DNA from: Chryseobacterium sp. SSA4.19
GTDB lineage: Bacteria > Bacteroidota > Bacteroidia > Flavobacteriales > Weeksellaceae
DNA length: 64,000 bases
NCBI RefSeq assembly: GCF_022601875.1
Contig: NZ_JAKVIP010000009.1
Coordinates: forward strand, 95,582 to 159,581
Direction: 5' to 3'
Shown here: in pieces, positions 44,173 to 52,934 of the stretch
Position numbering within the stretch: position 1 is the first letter of the stretch
Layout of the letters: the number at the start of each line of letters is the position of its first letter
Position numbers and translations under genes: made by a program
Notes under the pieces: generated by a model
Databases searched by the model: none
The model's input: only the letters and a program-made list of their open reading frames with translations
What the model was told of the DNA's origin: nothing

Positions 44173-45837
44173 TTATTCAGATCCTAACAGTACGCCAGAA
44201 ACATTCCATGCGCTGAAGCTTGTTCCTTCTGTAGGACCTTGCGGAATTTTTACCTCAAAAATATGTTTGCCGGCTTTTAAATCTCCGAGAGGAATGAAGT
44301 TGGGATTGGTAACGGTTCCCGGACACCAATTGGAACGGCTTAAATCGGAAGATGAAAGTCCATCCTGGAAATTTCCGGATGCAGGGTTGTACAGACGATA
44401 AGATCCGCAGTCTGACCGCCATGGAATAAAGGAAAACACCGTTTTGCCGTCCAGGAGAATAGTATTGGTTTTAGGGACGAACTCATCACCGTTTTCCCAT
44501 CCTCCATGACCTGTTGTAATATATTTGAGCTGTGCGTTTTTCAAATCTTTTTTTAAGGTAAATTCTACCAGAAGGCCTTTAGTCTGATTGAACATTGTTG
44601 AATAATCCTGCCCGGCCATCTCCATAATATTCAACGTGTTGAATAACGGGATTACCTTATTGTTTTTATAAACGGTCTGATCACTTTTATGGATGGTGAT
44701 TTCCAGGCTTACTGTATGTCCGCCTTTATCGTAGTTTCCAATAAATGTGCCTACCCAAAGCTCTTGCCCGCTTAAAGAAGGTTTTAAGTCGGTGATATCT
44801 TGCCGGTATGGGCTTACGGTTTGCCAGTTTTTGTCTTTCAGTTGAATGTGATTGAATTTATTAATCCCGAAGGCTGTGAAAAAGCGCATCATTTCAACAG
44901 CGGGACTGTAGTTTTCAGTTGCAGTGACTCCGTAATACTGTTTCCCGTTTCCATTCTCATAAACAGGAAGTGTTTTTACTCCTTTTTCTAAACCGTCAAA
45001 GAATGACTGCGACTGATCCTGCGGGATAAAGAAAACAGTTCCGGTTCTGTCATACGCATCACCATTGGACTGCTGCTTTAGCTCAGCAAAAATATTTTCG
45101 CCTTCTGAAATTTTGGGAAACTTAACTTTTTTCAGAATAATGGTTCCATTGGCAAATCTTTTTATATCTGAATCAGATTTTGAATTTTCTGAGAAATTGA
45201 TGGTCTCGTTCTCGAAAACTTTCAGTGTGGTAAACCTGCTTTTCCACAAAAGGTCTTTATATCCTAAAAGGTCAGTATTCCTTATCTTATCTGTAATGAG
45301 ATGATCGATATTGATTTTTTTAATTTTTTTTATGGAACTGGCCGTAATTACTGAATTTTTATTTCTTTCTATTTCCAGAACAAATCCTAAACTCTGTCCA
45401 ATGCTTGACGGTCCGCCCTGAATATTGAGCGCATCGGTATACCAGACTTCAATTGTATTTGAATTGATTTTTGTAACTGCTTTTTTGCAGGGATACCCTA
45501 AGATTTTTTTTGTTTCATTGGTGAATTCAAAAGTTTGTTTTCCTATAGATTCTGGATCGGAGGTGGAAACAATATCATCACTTTTTAAAAATGCATACGA
45601 AATTATAGTATTGGAAGGCTTTGCAATTTTTGTGAGTTCAAAAGGGAAGTCTGCTTTCTGGTCTTTGATTTTGTTATTTAAAATAAAGTTCTCTTTTTTG
45701 CTTGCCCAAACCAGAGTTAGAGGCTGTTCCGTTAAAACTTTACCATTGTATGAACTGGTGTACTGAACTTCATAGATCTGTGCGGATCCCAGACTGTATA
45801 AGAAAATAAATAAGACGAATATAATTTTTTGATGCAC
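44173..45837 (-). CDS. PNGase F-like N-glycanase with GLPGLI-like N-terminal domain
   Basis: A 554-residue exported protein (signal MHQKIIFVLFIFLYSLGSA). Residues about 20-200 resemble the Bacteroidota GLPGLI family (KILGYPCKKAV; NTIEVWYTDALNIQGGP; GQSLGFVLEIER). From about 240 on it matches peptide-N-glycosidase F, which removes N-linked glycans from glycoproteins: GDAYDRTGTVFFIP aligns with the catalytic Asp segment (DEWDRY in Elizabethkingia PNGase F). TGHGGWENGDEFVPKTN aligns with the segment bearing the catalytic Glu206, and NWCPGTVTNPNFIP with the conserved WCPG. In my hand alignment the Glu118 position reads Gly (LWVGTF), so activity is uncertain. It is likely secreted or surface-exposed. 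Confidence 0.8.
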   Translation of the reverse strand: MHQKIIFVLFIFLYSLGSAQIYEVQYTSSYNGKVLTEQPLTLVWASKKENFILNNKIKDQKADFPFELTKIAKPSNTIISYAFLKSDDIVSTSDPESIGKQTFEFTNETKKILGYPCKKAVTKINSNTIEVWYTDALNIQGGPSSIGQSLGFVLEIERNKNSVITASSIKKIKKINIDHLITDKIRNTDLLGYKDLLWKSRFTTLKVFENETINFSENSKSDSDIKRFANGTIILKKVKFPKISEGENIFAELKQQSNGDAYDRTGTVFFIPQDQSQSFFDGLEKGVKTLPVYENGNGKQYYGVTATENYSPAVEMMRFFTAFGINKFNHIQLKDKNWQTVSPYRQDITDLKPSLSGQELWVGTFIGNYDKGGHTVSLEITIHKSDQTVYKNNKVIPLFNTLNIMEMAGQDYSTMFNQTKGLLVEFTLKKDLKNAQLKYITTGHGGWENGDEFVPKTNTILLDGKTVFSFIPWRSDCGSYRLYNPASGNFQDGLSSSDLSRSNWCPGTVTNPNFIPLGDLKAGKHIFEVKIPQGPTEGTSFSAWNVSGVLLGSE

Positions 45838-45852
45838 GATAATTATTTTTTA

Positions 45853-45860
45853 CAAAGATA
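45853..45860 (-). promoter_or_regulatory. TAnnTTTG -7 box of the PNGase-like gene
   Basis: Read leftward the bases spell TATCTTTG, 15 bases before the start codon. Confidence 0.55.
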
Positions 45861-45956
45861 AATGTTAGTTGCGTATAGTCGGTTTTCTTCTTTAACAGTT
45901 GGAATTAATTATTCTTAATCCCTTTTTATGATAATTTTTATCTTGATGATAAAGAA

Positions 45957-45983
45957 AAAACTACCCTGAAAACAGAGTAGTTT
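45957..45983 (-). terminator. Terminator of rsmB
   Basis: AAACTAC and GTAGTTT pair, with inner CTG/CAG, around TTTT; read leftward TTTTTTCTTTA follows. Confidence 0.8.
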
Positions 45984-46005
45984 GTAATATGAATGTATTC
46001 TGATT

Positions 46006-47211
46006 TTAAGATAATCTTTCGATCAAAGCCATGTAGAATCCGTCATAGCCTTCGCTGGGCATTACTTTTTCATCCTTAATCATTTTAAAATTAGGATTGT
46101 TTTTTACAAATTCTTCTACCTGTTCGTTATTTTCGGAAGGAAGAATAGAGCAGGTGGCATATACCATTTTTCCGCCAACTTTCAGCATTTTAGAATAATC
46201 CTGAATGATCTGTTGCTGTTCCTTTTTTATTCTGTCGATAAAATCCTGGTCAATTTTCCATTTGCTGTCCGGGTTTCTTTTCAGGACGCCTAGCCCTGAA
46301 CAGGGTGCATCAATCAATAATCGGTCAGCCTTGTCATGAAGTCTTTTAATAACTTTATTATCAGAAATCATTCGGGTTTCAATATTATGGGCGCCGGCTC
46401 TTTTTGCACGGCGCTTCAGCTCTGCCAGTTTCCATTCAAAAATATCCAAAGCGATAATCTGGCCTTTGTTTTTCATCAGGGCAGCCAAATGCAGGGTTTT
46501 TCCTCCGGCTCCGGCGCAGGCATCAATTACACGCTGTCCTTCTTTTACATCCAGGAAATATCCTATCTTTTGGGAAGAGGCATCCTGAACTTCAAATAAT
46601 CCTTCTTTAAAAGCAGTGGTAAGAAATACATTCTTTTTTTCTTCCAGCTGTACAGCATCCGGATAGTTTTTAATAGGATAAGACGTAACATTTTCATCAG
46701 ACAGGTCTGAAATAAGTTCTTTTGTTGTTGTTCTCAGAGAATTGGCTCTCAGTACAGTCGGGGCCTGCTCATTCAAAGCATGCATTTCTTTTTCCCATTT
46801 TGAACCCAATTCTTTCTCAAGGGTTTCCGCCAGCCATTCAGGAATAGAATGTTCTATTGCTTTTGTAGGAACGGTATTTTTTTTAAGCTTCGTAAGAATA
46901 TCGGCGATTTTAATTCCGTCAAATTCTTCAAACTTTTTATAATTTGTTTTGCTCCAAAGCAGATAGGCAATAATCAGCTTATAGATATTGTTGGGTTTCA
47001 CGCCTTCTCCCATATAATATTCCAGACGTTTTTTCCAACGGATGATGTTGTAGAAAATCTCAGAAACAACGGCTCTGTCCTGGCTACCCCATTTTCTGTT
47101 GGCTTTTAAAAGTCGTTCAATTACTTTGTCGGCATATTTATTTTTTTCGAAGAAGGTTTCCTGCAAAGCATCATGAATTCCGATTGCTAAGTTTCTGTGA
47201 ATAAGTTCCAT
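46006..47211 (-). CDS. rsmB: RsmB/NOP2-type rRNA (cytosine-5-)methyltransferase
   Basis: An S-adenosylmethionine-dependent enzyme that forms 5-methylcytosine in 16S rRNA. The 401-residue product has a NusB-like N-terminal domain (about residues 1-130). The Rossmann core follows: DACAGAGGKTLHLAALM (SAM loop), LIDAPCSGLGVLKRNPDSKW with the catalytic Cys, and VYATCSILPSENNEQVEEF with the second Cys. The frame is open to 47241, but a -7 box at 47239-47246 would place transcription start after that, so the Met at 47211 (MELIHRN) is chosen. Confidence 0.88.
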   Translation of the reverse strand: MELIHRNLAIGIHDALQETFFEKNKYADKVIERLLKANRKWGSQDRAVVSEIFYNIIRWKKRLEYYMGEGVKPNNIYKLIIAYLLWSKTNYKKFEEFDGIKIADILTKLKKNTVPTKAIEHSIPEWLAETLEKELGSKWEKEMHALNEQAPTVLRANSLRTTTKELISDLSDENVTSYPIKNYPDAVQLEEKKNVFLTTAFKEGLFEVQDASSQKIGYFLDVKEGQRVIDACAGAGGKTLHLAALMKNKGQIIALDIFEWKLAELKRRAKRAGAHNIETRMISDNKVIKRLHDKADRLLIDAPCSGLGVLKRNPDSKWKIDQDFIDRIKKEQQQIIQDYSKMLKVGGKMVYATCSILPSENNEQVEEFVKNNPNFKMIKDEKVMPSEGYDGFYMALIERLS

Positions 47212-47238
47212 AAATTGGGTTCTGCTGTTTTGAATCTG

Positions 47239-47246
47239 CAAAAGTA
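47239..47246 (-). promoter_or_regulatory. TAnnTTTG -7 box of rsmB
   Basis: Read leftward the bases spell TACTTTTG followed by C. The expected transcript begins near 47232 and so excludes the upstream in-frame Met at 47241. Confidence 0.55.
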
Positions 47247-47415
47247 CGAAAATTTTGAACGTTATCTGATTACAAATAATAAGTTGTGAAATATGGTGCA
47301 GTCGTGTCTGAATTTTTGAACTGATTATGAAATAAGTATTTCATCATAATTATATACATGGGCTGATCTGTATAAAACTCATCATTTATAATTTTCAACC
47401 CATCATTCAAAATCC

Positions 47416-47423
47416 TACCTTTG
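47416..47423 (+). promoter_or_regulatory. TAnnTTTG -7 box of the PhnA-like gene
   Basis: TACCTTTG followed by C lies 17 bases before the start codon at 47440. Confidence 0.55.
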
Positions 47424-47439
47424 CAAAAAATTAAAAATT

Positions 47440-47784
47440 ATGAGTGATACTGTACTTTGTCCGAAATGCGGCTCTGAGTTTACCTATCCGAGTGATAATA
47501 TGATGGTATGTTCCCAATGCTTTTATGAATGGAATCCGGAAGAGATACCGGCTGAAACTTCGGATTCGGGTAAAATTTTAGATTCTAACGGAAATGAGTT
47601 GATGGATGGTGATTCTGTTGTAATTATTAAAGATCTGCCTGTAAAGGGAGCTCCAAAACCGGTAAAAGCAGGCACAAAAGTGAAAAATATCCGTTTAAGA
47701 CCGGACAGCGACCATAATATTGACTGTAAGATTGATGGTTTCGGCGCAATGGCTTTGAAATCTGAATTCGTAAAGAAAGCATAA
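47440..47784 (+). CDS. PhnA/YjdM-like zinc-ribbon protein
   Basis: A 114-residue cytoplasmic protein of the PhnA (YjdM) family. The N-terminal zinc ribbon has four Cys (7, 10, 24 and 27: [10 protein letters not shown] and [10 protein letters not shown]). The PhnA C-terminal SH3-like domain follows ([59 protein letters not shown]). Despite the name, the family is not a phosphonate hydrolase in most bacteria and its role is unclear. No phn genes are near. Confidence 0.9.
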   Translation: MSDTVLCPKCGSEFTYPSDNMMVCSQCFYEWNPEEIPAETSDSGKILDSNGNELMDGDSVVIIKDLPVKGAPKPVKAGTKVKNIRLRPDSDHNIDCKIDGFGAMALKSEFVKKA

Positions 47785-48058
47785 GCATACGGTTGTGATT
47801 CAGTTGTTTTGCATTTAAGAAAAATAAGCGGGATTCGTTTGCTGTAAAGCATAAAAAAAGGAAAAGATTGGACAGGGTAATCTTTCAAGAAACTAGATTG
47901 CAGAGTTGCTAATTTTTGTTTCAGGAGGCAGAAAGAGAATTAACCAAAAGTTTCCTTATGCTGTAGAAATACAAATGTAAGAAAAAGTTTTTAGCTGGAT
48001 TCTTATATTTGTATTTTTTTGTCTAAAAATTTAAGGTAAGTATTGGAAAATCTTATGA

Positions 48059-48997
48059 TTAGGAACTAAATGAAGTATTAATTGTTCCGGACACTTTGTT
48101 GTCCGTATAAACAATCAGTTCTTTGTTTTTTACCTTCATTTTATTCCAGTAATGATCTCCCGCAAACCTGCTTTCCAATACCTCAGTCTGAAAACCGTTT
48201 TCACTAACATGTATTTGTTTAGGGTAATAAAAGAACCTTGAGATGTCAAATGCCTTCATTTCATTTTCACTGAAAATATTTACTTCTCCGAAAAGCCTGG
48301 CTACATAAGAATTATAAGGATTCCGGAATGTTTCTTCGGGACTGTCTTTTTGTATTAATCTTCCATTCTGCAGGATGATAATCTGGTCCAGCCATGGAAT
48401 GATGTCCTGTAGTTCGTGGGTGGATATAACCAGAGAAATGTGATGCTGTTTTACATATCGGAATAATTTTTCGCGAAGTTCTATTTTTCTCGGGAAATCA
48501 AGGTTGCTGAAAGGCTCATCCAGGATCAGGAGTTTGGGGAGTACTGAAAGCGCTCTGGCGATAGCAACCCTCTGCTGCTGCCCTCCGCTCAGGTACTTCG
48601 GAAGGATATCGGAAAATTCTTCGAGACCGACTACTTCAAGGAGCTCGGAAACTTTTTCTTTCTTCTTTTTCAAATTGATATTGGAGATGAACTTCCCCAC
48701 ATTTTCCGCTACCGTAGCGTAAGGCATCAGGTCAAAATTCTGGGCTACATATTTCATATCTGCCTCTCCGGGAACCAGGTTTCCTTTAGGGCCAGCCAGT
48801 TTCTTGCCTTCAAAAACAATAGTACCGCTTTCCCAGTCAAGAAGTCCGTAAATTAAGCGCAGCAAAGTAGATTTTCCGCAGCCGCTTTCTCCTGCAAGAG
48901 CAATGATTTTCCCTTCTTCAAACATCAGGTTCAGGTTCTGAAACAGAGGTTTTTTACTGGAATAAGAGAAGTATAAATTGTTTATTTCTAATAGCAT
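48059..48997 (-). CDS. ABC transporter ATP-binding protein
   Basis: A 312-residue ATPase subunit with all motifs: Walker A LAGESGCGKSTLLRLI, Q-loop KYVAQNFDLMP, signature YLSGGQQQRVAIARAL, Walker B LLILDEPFSNLD and H-loop VISTHELQD. The C-terminal 80 residues form an extra domain that resembles the TOBE-type tail of importer ATPases (FGEVNIFSENEMKAFD). No permease or binding protein is adjacent, so its partner is encoded elsewhere; the substrate is unknown. Confidence 0.88.
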   Translation of the reverse strand: MLLEINNLYFSYSSKKPLFQNLNLMFEEGKIIALAGESGCGKSTLLRLIYGLLDWESGTIVFEGKKLAGPKGNLVPGEADMKYVAQNFDLMPYATVAENVGKFISNINLKKKKEKVSELLEVVGLEEFSDILPKYLSGGQQQRVAIARALSVLPKLLILDEPFSNLDFPRKIELREKLFRYVKQHHISLVISTHELQDIIPWLDQIIILQNGRLIQKDSPEETFRNPYNSYVARLFGEVNIFSENEMKAFDISRFFYYPKQIHVSENGFQTEVLESRFAGDHYWNKMKVKNKELIVYTDNKVSGTINTSFSS

Positions 48998-49011
48998 AAT
49001 ACAAATGTAAT

Positions 49012-49019
49012 GAAATGTG
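49012..49019 (-). promoter_or_regulatory. TAnnTTTG -7 box of the ABC ATPase gene
   Basis: Read leftward the bases spell TACATTTG, 14 bases before the start codon. Confidence 0.55.
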
Positions 49020-49082
49020 CCGTTTTTAGGAAACGATCATTTTTTTTATTACCTTAGCAGGAGTATTGAAATTTTATAAATT

Positions 49083-49742
49083 ATGAAAAGAAAGCTGTTT
49101 TCACTGGTTGTTATCATGTTTATTGCTGCGACGGTGGTAACATCCTGTAAAAAGGAGAAGCCTCTTGCAAGCGAAAGCAATGATGTAACAACAACCAAGA
49201 AAGGAAACCCGTTTATTGTGGATACGCTGAACAGTAAAATTGAATGGAAAGGATATAAAATTTTCAAATCTGAAAACACCAGCCATTTCGGAACCATTAA
49301 ATTTGAAAGTGGTGACGTAACGGTAAAAGACGGAAAACTGGAAAGTGGGAAATTTGTTGCGGATATGAATTCTTTAACTTCTGAGGATTTGAAAAATGAT
49401 GCCGATCAGTTGGAAAAGCTGAATAGACACCTGAAAAGCGGAGACTTCTTTGAAGTTGAAAAGTTTCCTACAGCATCTTATGAAATTACAAAGGTAACTC
49501 CGTCTGCGGGAGGTGACTACAATACGCTTCTTGATGGTAATTTAACGGTTAAAGGAATATCAAAGCCTGTTCAGTTCAAAGCCAATGTATCTGTAAAGGA
49601 AGGAGAGGTGAGTATTGCTACTGAGCCTAAAGATATTCAACGGGAAGAATTTGGTGTAAAATTTAAGGCTCCTGCTGAAAATGGTGTAATCAAGGATGAG
49701 ATAACACTTCAGATCAGTATCAAAGCACTGGAAAAAAAATAA
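49083..49742 (+). CDS. YceI family lipoprotein
   Basis: A 219-residue lipoprotein (signal MKRKLFSLVVIMFIAATVVTSC, Cys22) with a YceI lipocalin-like barrel. Conserved stretches are SKIEWKGYKIFKSENTSHFG, IKFESGDVTVKDGKLESGKF, LKSGDFFEVEKFPTASYEIT and LDGNLTVKGISKPVQFKANV. YceI proteins bind isoprenoid-like lipids such as polyprenols in the periplasm. A strong terminator follows, separating it from pheS. Confidence 0.92.
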   Translation: MKRKLFSLVVIMFIAATVVTSCKKEKPLASESNDVTTTKKGNPFIVDTLNSKIEWKGYKIFKSENTSHFGTIKFESGDVTVKDGKLESGKFVADMNSLTSEDLKNDADQLEKLNRHLKSGDFFEVEKFPTASYEITKVTPSAGGDYNTLLDGNLTVKGISKPVQFKANVSVKEGEVSIATEPKDIQREEFGVKFKAPAENGVIKDEITLQISIKALEKK

Positions 49743-49771
49743 TTTTATTAAAAAGAAATAATGATCTGATT

Positions 49772-49804
49772 AAATCTGTCCTGTAAGCGGGACAGATTTT
49801 TAAC
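49772..49804 (+). terminator. Terminator after the YceI gene
   Basis: AAATCTGTCC pairs with GGACAGATTT around TGTAAGCG, followed by TTTTT. The next -7 box (pheS) starts about 30 bases later. Confidence 0.85.
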
Positions 49805-49836
49805 ATTTTAAGGAAAGTTATTCCATTGAAAAACTG

Positions 49837-49844
49837 TATTTTTG
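49837..49844 (+). promoter_or_regulatory. TAnnTTTG -7 box of pheS
   Basis: TATTTTTG followed by C lies 26 bases before the start codon at 49870. Confidence 0.55.
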
Positions 49845-49869
49845 CAAAACATTTTGAAAGGGTAAAACA

Positions 49870-50880
49870 ATGATAGAACAGATAGAAGAATTACTCGTTG
49901 AGGTAAATGGCTTTCAGGCGACATCAAAAGAGGATATTGAAAACTTCAGGATCAGGTATAACGGTAAAAAAGGAATTCTGAATGATTTTTTTGAAAAATT
50001 TAAAGAAGTTCCCAACGATCAGAAGAAAGAATTCGGACAGAAAATCAATACCCTGAAGCAGGCTGTTAACGTAAAACTGGAAGATTTAAAAAATGCTTCT
50101 TCATCTTCTGCTGTCATTGAAAAAGAAGACCTTACGAGACCTGCTTTCCCTTTGGAGTTGGGCTCAAGACATCCGATTAACCTGGTGAAAAACAGGATTA
50201 TCGAGATTTTTAAATCAATCGGATTTGCTGTGGCAGACGGCCCTGAAATTGAGGACGACTGGCATAATTTCACCGCTCTTAATCTTCCTGAATATCACCC
50301 TGCAAGAGACATGCAGGATACCTTCTTTATCGAACAGAATCCGGATATCCTGCTGAGAACACATACGTCATCGGTACAGATCCGGTATATGGAAGAAAAT
50401 CAGCCGCCGATCAGGATTTTATCTCCTGGAAGAGTATTCAGAAACGAAGCAGTTTCTTCGCGTTCCCACTGTATCTTCCATCAGATTGAAGGTTTATATA
50501 TCGATGAAAATGTAAGTTTTGCAGACCTGAAGCAAACCATTCAGTTCTTCACAACGGAACTTTTCGGGAAATCGAAAATCAGACTGAGGCCTTCATATTT
50601 TCCTTTCACGGAACCGAGTGCGGAAATTGACGTGTATTGGGGTTTAAACTCCGAGACGGATTACAGAATTACAAAAGGAACCGGATGGCTGGAAATTATG
50701 GGTTGCGGAATGGTTGATCCTGCAGTCTTGAAAAATGTAAATATTGATTCTGAAAAATATTCCGGCTATGCTTTCGGAATGGGAATTGAAAGAATTGTGA
50801 TGCTGCTTTATCAAATGAGCGATATCAGAATGTTTTTTGAAAACGACATCAGAACATTAGAGCAGTTTAAAACTTTATAA
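49870..50880 (+). CDS. pheS: Phenylalanine-tRNA ligase alpha subunit
   Basis: The catalytic alpha chain of the alpha2-beta2 phenylalanyl-tRNA synthetase. The 336-residue product has an N-terminal coiled coil (about residues 1-80) and the class II core: motif 1 region SRHPINLVKNRIIEIFKSIG, motif 2 LSPGRVFRNEAVSSRSHC with FHQIEGLYID, and motif 3 GYAFGMGIERIVMLLYQ. Length is normal. pheT is not adjacent, as is common in Bacteroidota. It is a single-gene unit between two terminators. Confidence 0.97.
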   Translation: MIEQIEELLVEVNGFQATSKEDIENFRIRYNGKKGILNDFFEKFKEVPNDQKKEFGQKINTLKQAVNVKLEDLKNASSSSAVIEKEDLTRPAFPLELGSRHPINLVKNRIIEIFKSIGFAVADGPEIEDDWHNFTALNLPEYHPARDMQDTFFIEQNPDILLRTHTSSVQIRYMEENQPPIRILSPGRVFRNEAVSSRSHCIFHQIEGLYIDENVSFADLKQTIQFFTTELFGKSKIRLRPSYFPFTEPSAEIDVYWGLNSETDYRITKGTGWLEIMGCGMVDPAVLKNVNIDSEKYSGYAFGMGIERIVMLLYQMSDIRMFFENDIRTLEQFKTL

Positions 50881-50905
50881 GTACTCAGTCGTCTGACCAA
50901 TAAAG

Positions 50906-50939
50906 AAAGCCTGTAAATACATTATTACAGGCTTTTCTA
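50906..50939. terminator. Bidirectional terminator between pheS and the DUF3108 gene
   Basis: AAAGCCTGTAA and TTACAGGCTTT form an 11-base perfect stem with T-rich sequence on the right side and A-rich on the left, so it can serve both converging genes. Confidence 0.85.
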
Positions 50940-50944
50940 TTTTA

Positions 50945-51715
50945 TTATTTGGTAAATTTTAAAGGATATTTTACGTTTTTGAAATCATCGATACTGGCTT
51001 TTAAGGAACCTACTGCCAGATCTGCTTTCAGAAGAACCGGGATATGATTAAGGTCATTGGAAACCCACATCACCACGCCTTCTTTTGCTTTAAAAACCCT
51101 TCCGCTTTTTACAGACGGAATAATTTTAAGACAGTTTATGGTTCCAAATTTCGTGTCCATATTTTCTGTACCCGCCACCTTCAGCTGGAAAGGAAACATT
51201 TCGTCGTCAATCCAGACATTCATATTAATTACACTTCCTACTTTTAGTTCAGCGGGGCTTTTGCTTCTTAAGTAATAAAAGCAGGACAGCATATCCTGAA
51301 CTCCTTTTACCGATTTAATGACTTTGGATCCGTTGGCAGGTGTTTTTTTATCAGTTAAAACCAAGGTATTGTTATCATGGTTGAAAACTGTTTCCAAATG
51401 CTGGCGATAGCTGCCTTCCTTTACATTTCTCACATAAAAACTCGGAAGCTCTGTATTCATATTGATATAACTTTCGTATACATCTTCTACTTTAAAAAAA
51501 GCTTTTACCGCACCGGTAGTCTGTCCTGTTCCCTTTACATAGAGATGAGGTGCTCCTTTATAGCTGGTTTTTCTGGCAGTCAGATTAGCGGTCCCTGCAT
51601 TCAGAAAGCCATAATGAATTCTTAATGTAATAGATTCACCATCTGCAATCGTATTGATTTGGCCGGAGCCGAAAAAGAAGAGTAAAAGGGTTAATAAACT
51701 TAATAGTTTCTTCAT
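50945..51715 (-). CDS. DUF3108 domain exported protein
   Basis: A 256-residue exported protein (signal MKKLLSLLTLLLFFFGSGQ) of the DUF3108 type: LRIHYGFLNAGTANLTARK, a middle segment YESYINMNTELPSFYVRNVK, VQDMLSCFYYLRSKSPAELK, and FGTINCLKIIPSVKSGRVFK followed by VVMWVSNDLNHIPVLLKADL. The fold is a LolA-like or lipid-binding barrel judged by family knowledge; function is unknown. It converges on pheS. Confidence 0.85.
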   Translation of the reverse strand: MKKLLSLLTLLLFFFGSGQINTIADGESITLRIHYGFLNAGTANLTARKTSYKGAPHLYVKGTGQTTGAVKAFFKVEDVYESYINMNTELPSFYVRNVKEGSYRQHLETVFNHDNNTLVLTDKKTPANGSKVIKSVKGVQDMLSCFYYLRSKSPAELKVGSVINMNVWIDDEMFPFQLKVAGTENMDTKFGTINCLKIIPSVKSGRVFKAKEGVVMWVSNDLNHIPVLLKADLAVGSLKASIDDFKNVKYPLKFTK

Positions 51716-51828
51716 AATTGGAATTTTACAAAAAGGTTGTCAGACATTAGATTAAAAAAATAGGCAAAGGTTTGATAAATCTCAGTTTTTTATTTAGACT
51801 GAATTAAAAGGCTTCGCATTAAAATTAG

Positions 51829-51836
51829 TAAATTTG
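51829..51836 (+). promoter_or_regulatory. TAnnTTTG -7 box of the ferredoxin reductase operon
   Basis: TAAATTTG followed by C lies 34 bases before the start codon at 51870. Confidence 0.55.
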
Positions 51837-51869
51837 CAGCCACAAGTATAATTAAATTATGTTATAATT

Positions 51870-52925
51870 ATGATAACTACCGATATATTGATCATAGGAG
51901 CCGGACCTACCGGACTTTTTGCTGTATTTGAAGCAGGTTTGTTAAAAATGAAATGCCATATCATCGATGCTCTTCCTCAACCGGGAGGACAGTTGGCTGA
52001 GCTTTATCCTAAAAAACCTATTTTCGATATTCCGGGGTATCCTTCTGTCAATGCAGGTGAGCTGGTGGATAATCTGATGGAACAGATCAAGCAGTTCCAG
52101 CCGGGATTTACCTTAGGAGAAACGGCGGTTTCGTATACCAAAGTAGATGAAGAGTGGTTTGAAGTGGTTACAAACAAAGGGACTGTTCACCGGGCTAAAG
52201 CTATCGCTATTGCCGGAGGTTTGGGGACTTTTGAGCCCAGAAAACCGACCATGCCGAATATTGCAGAGTATGAAGAAAAAGGCCTTGAATATTTTGTAAA
52301 AGAACCTGAACATTTCAGAAATAAAAAAGTGGTGATTGCAGGCGGAGGAGATTCTGCATTGGACTGGAGTGTTTTCCTTTCCAATGTAGCGAGCGAAGTG
52401 ACGCTGATCCACAGAAGAAATGAATTCCGTGGCGCTTTGGATTCCGTAGAGAAAGTTCAGGCACTGAAAGACCAGGGAAAAATAAAACTGATCACGCCGG
52501 CAGAAGTTACTGCCATAAAAGGTGACGGAAAAGTGGAAGCCATTACGGTAGAAATTGAAGGGCAGGAAGCTTATGATATTGAAACGGATTATTTTATCCC
52601 TTTATTCGGACTGACTCCGAAATTGGGAGAAATCGGTAACTGGGGCTTAAATATTGAAAAGAATGCTATTGTTGTAAACAACGCTTTAGATTATCAGACT
52701 AATATCGATGGGATTTATGCCATTGGTGATATCAATACCTATCCTGGAAAACTGAAGCTGATCCTTTGCGGGTTCCATGAAGCTACTTTAATGTGTCAGA
52801 GCGTTTATAACCGATTAAATCCGGGCAAAAAATTCGTGTTAAAATATACAACCGTAAGCGGGGTGGATGGATTCGACGGAAGCCGAAAAGAAGCTGAGAA
52901 AGCGGTTGTGAAAAAAATTGACTAA
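51870..52925 (+). CDS. Ferredoxin/flavodoxin-NADP+ reductase (TrxR-like)
   Basis: A 351-residue flavoprotein of the thioredoxin-reductase-like FNR type, which moves electrons between NADPH and ferredoxin. The FAD motif is at the start (ILIIGAGPTGLFAVFEAG), the typical PQPGGQLAELYPKKPIFDI follows, the NADPH motif is VVIAGGGDSALDWSVFLSN, and the second FAD segment is GIYAIGDINTYPGKLKLILC. The CxxC redox pair of thioredoxin reductase is absent, which supports FNR. The ferredoxin gene follows after nine bases, its likely partner. Confidence 0.93.
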   Translation: MITTDILIIGAGPTGLFAVFEAGLLKMKCHIIDALPQPGGQLAELYPKKPIFDIPGYPSVNAGELVDNLMEQIKQFQPGFTLGETAVSYTKVDEEWFEVVTNKGTVHRAKAIAIAGGLGTFEPRKPTMPNIAEYEEKGLEYFVKEPEHFRNKKVVIAGGGDSALDWSVFLSNVASEVTLIHRRNEFRGALDSVEKVQALKDQGKIKLITPAEVTAIKGDGKVEAITVEIEGQEAYDIETDYFIPLFGLTPKLGEIGNWGLNIEKNAIVVNNALDYQTNIDGIYAIGDINTYPGKLKLILCGFHEATLMCQSVYNRLNPGKKFVLKYTTVSGVDGFDGSRKEAEKAVVKKID

Positions 52926-52934
52926 TTTTACAGG

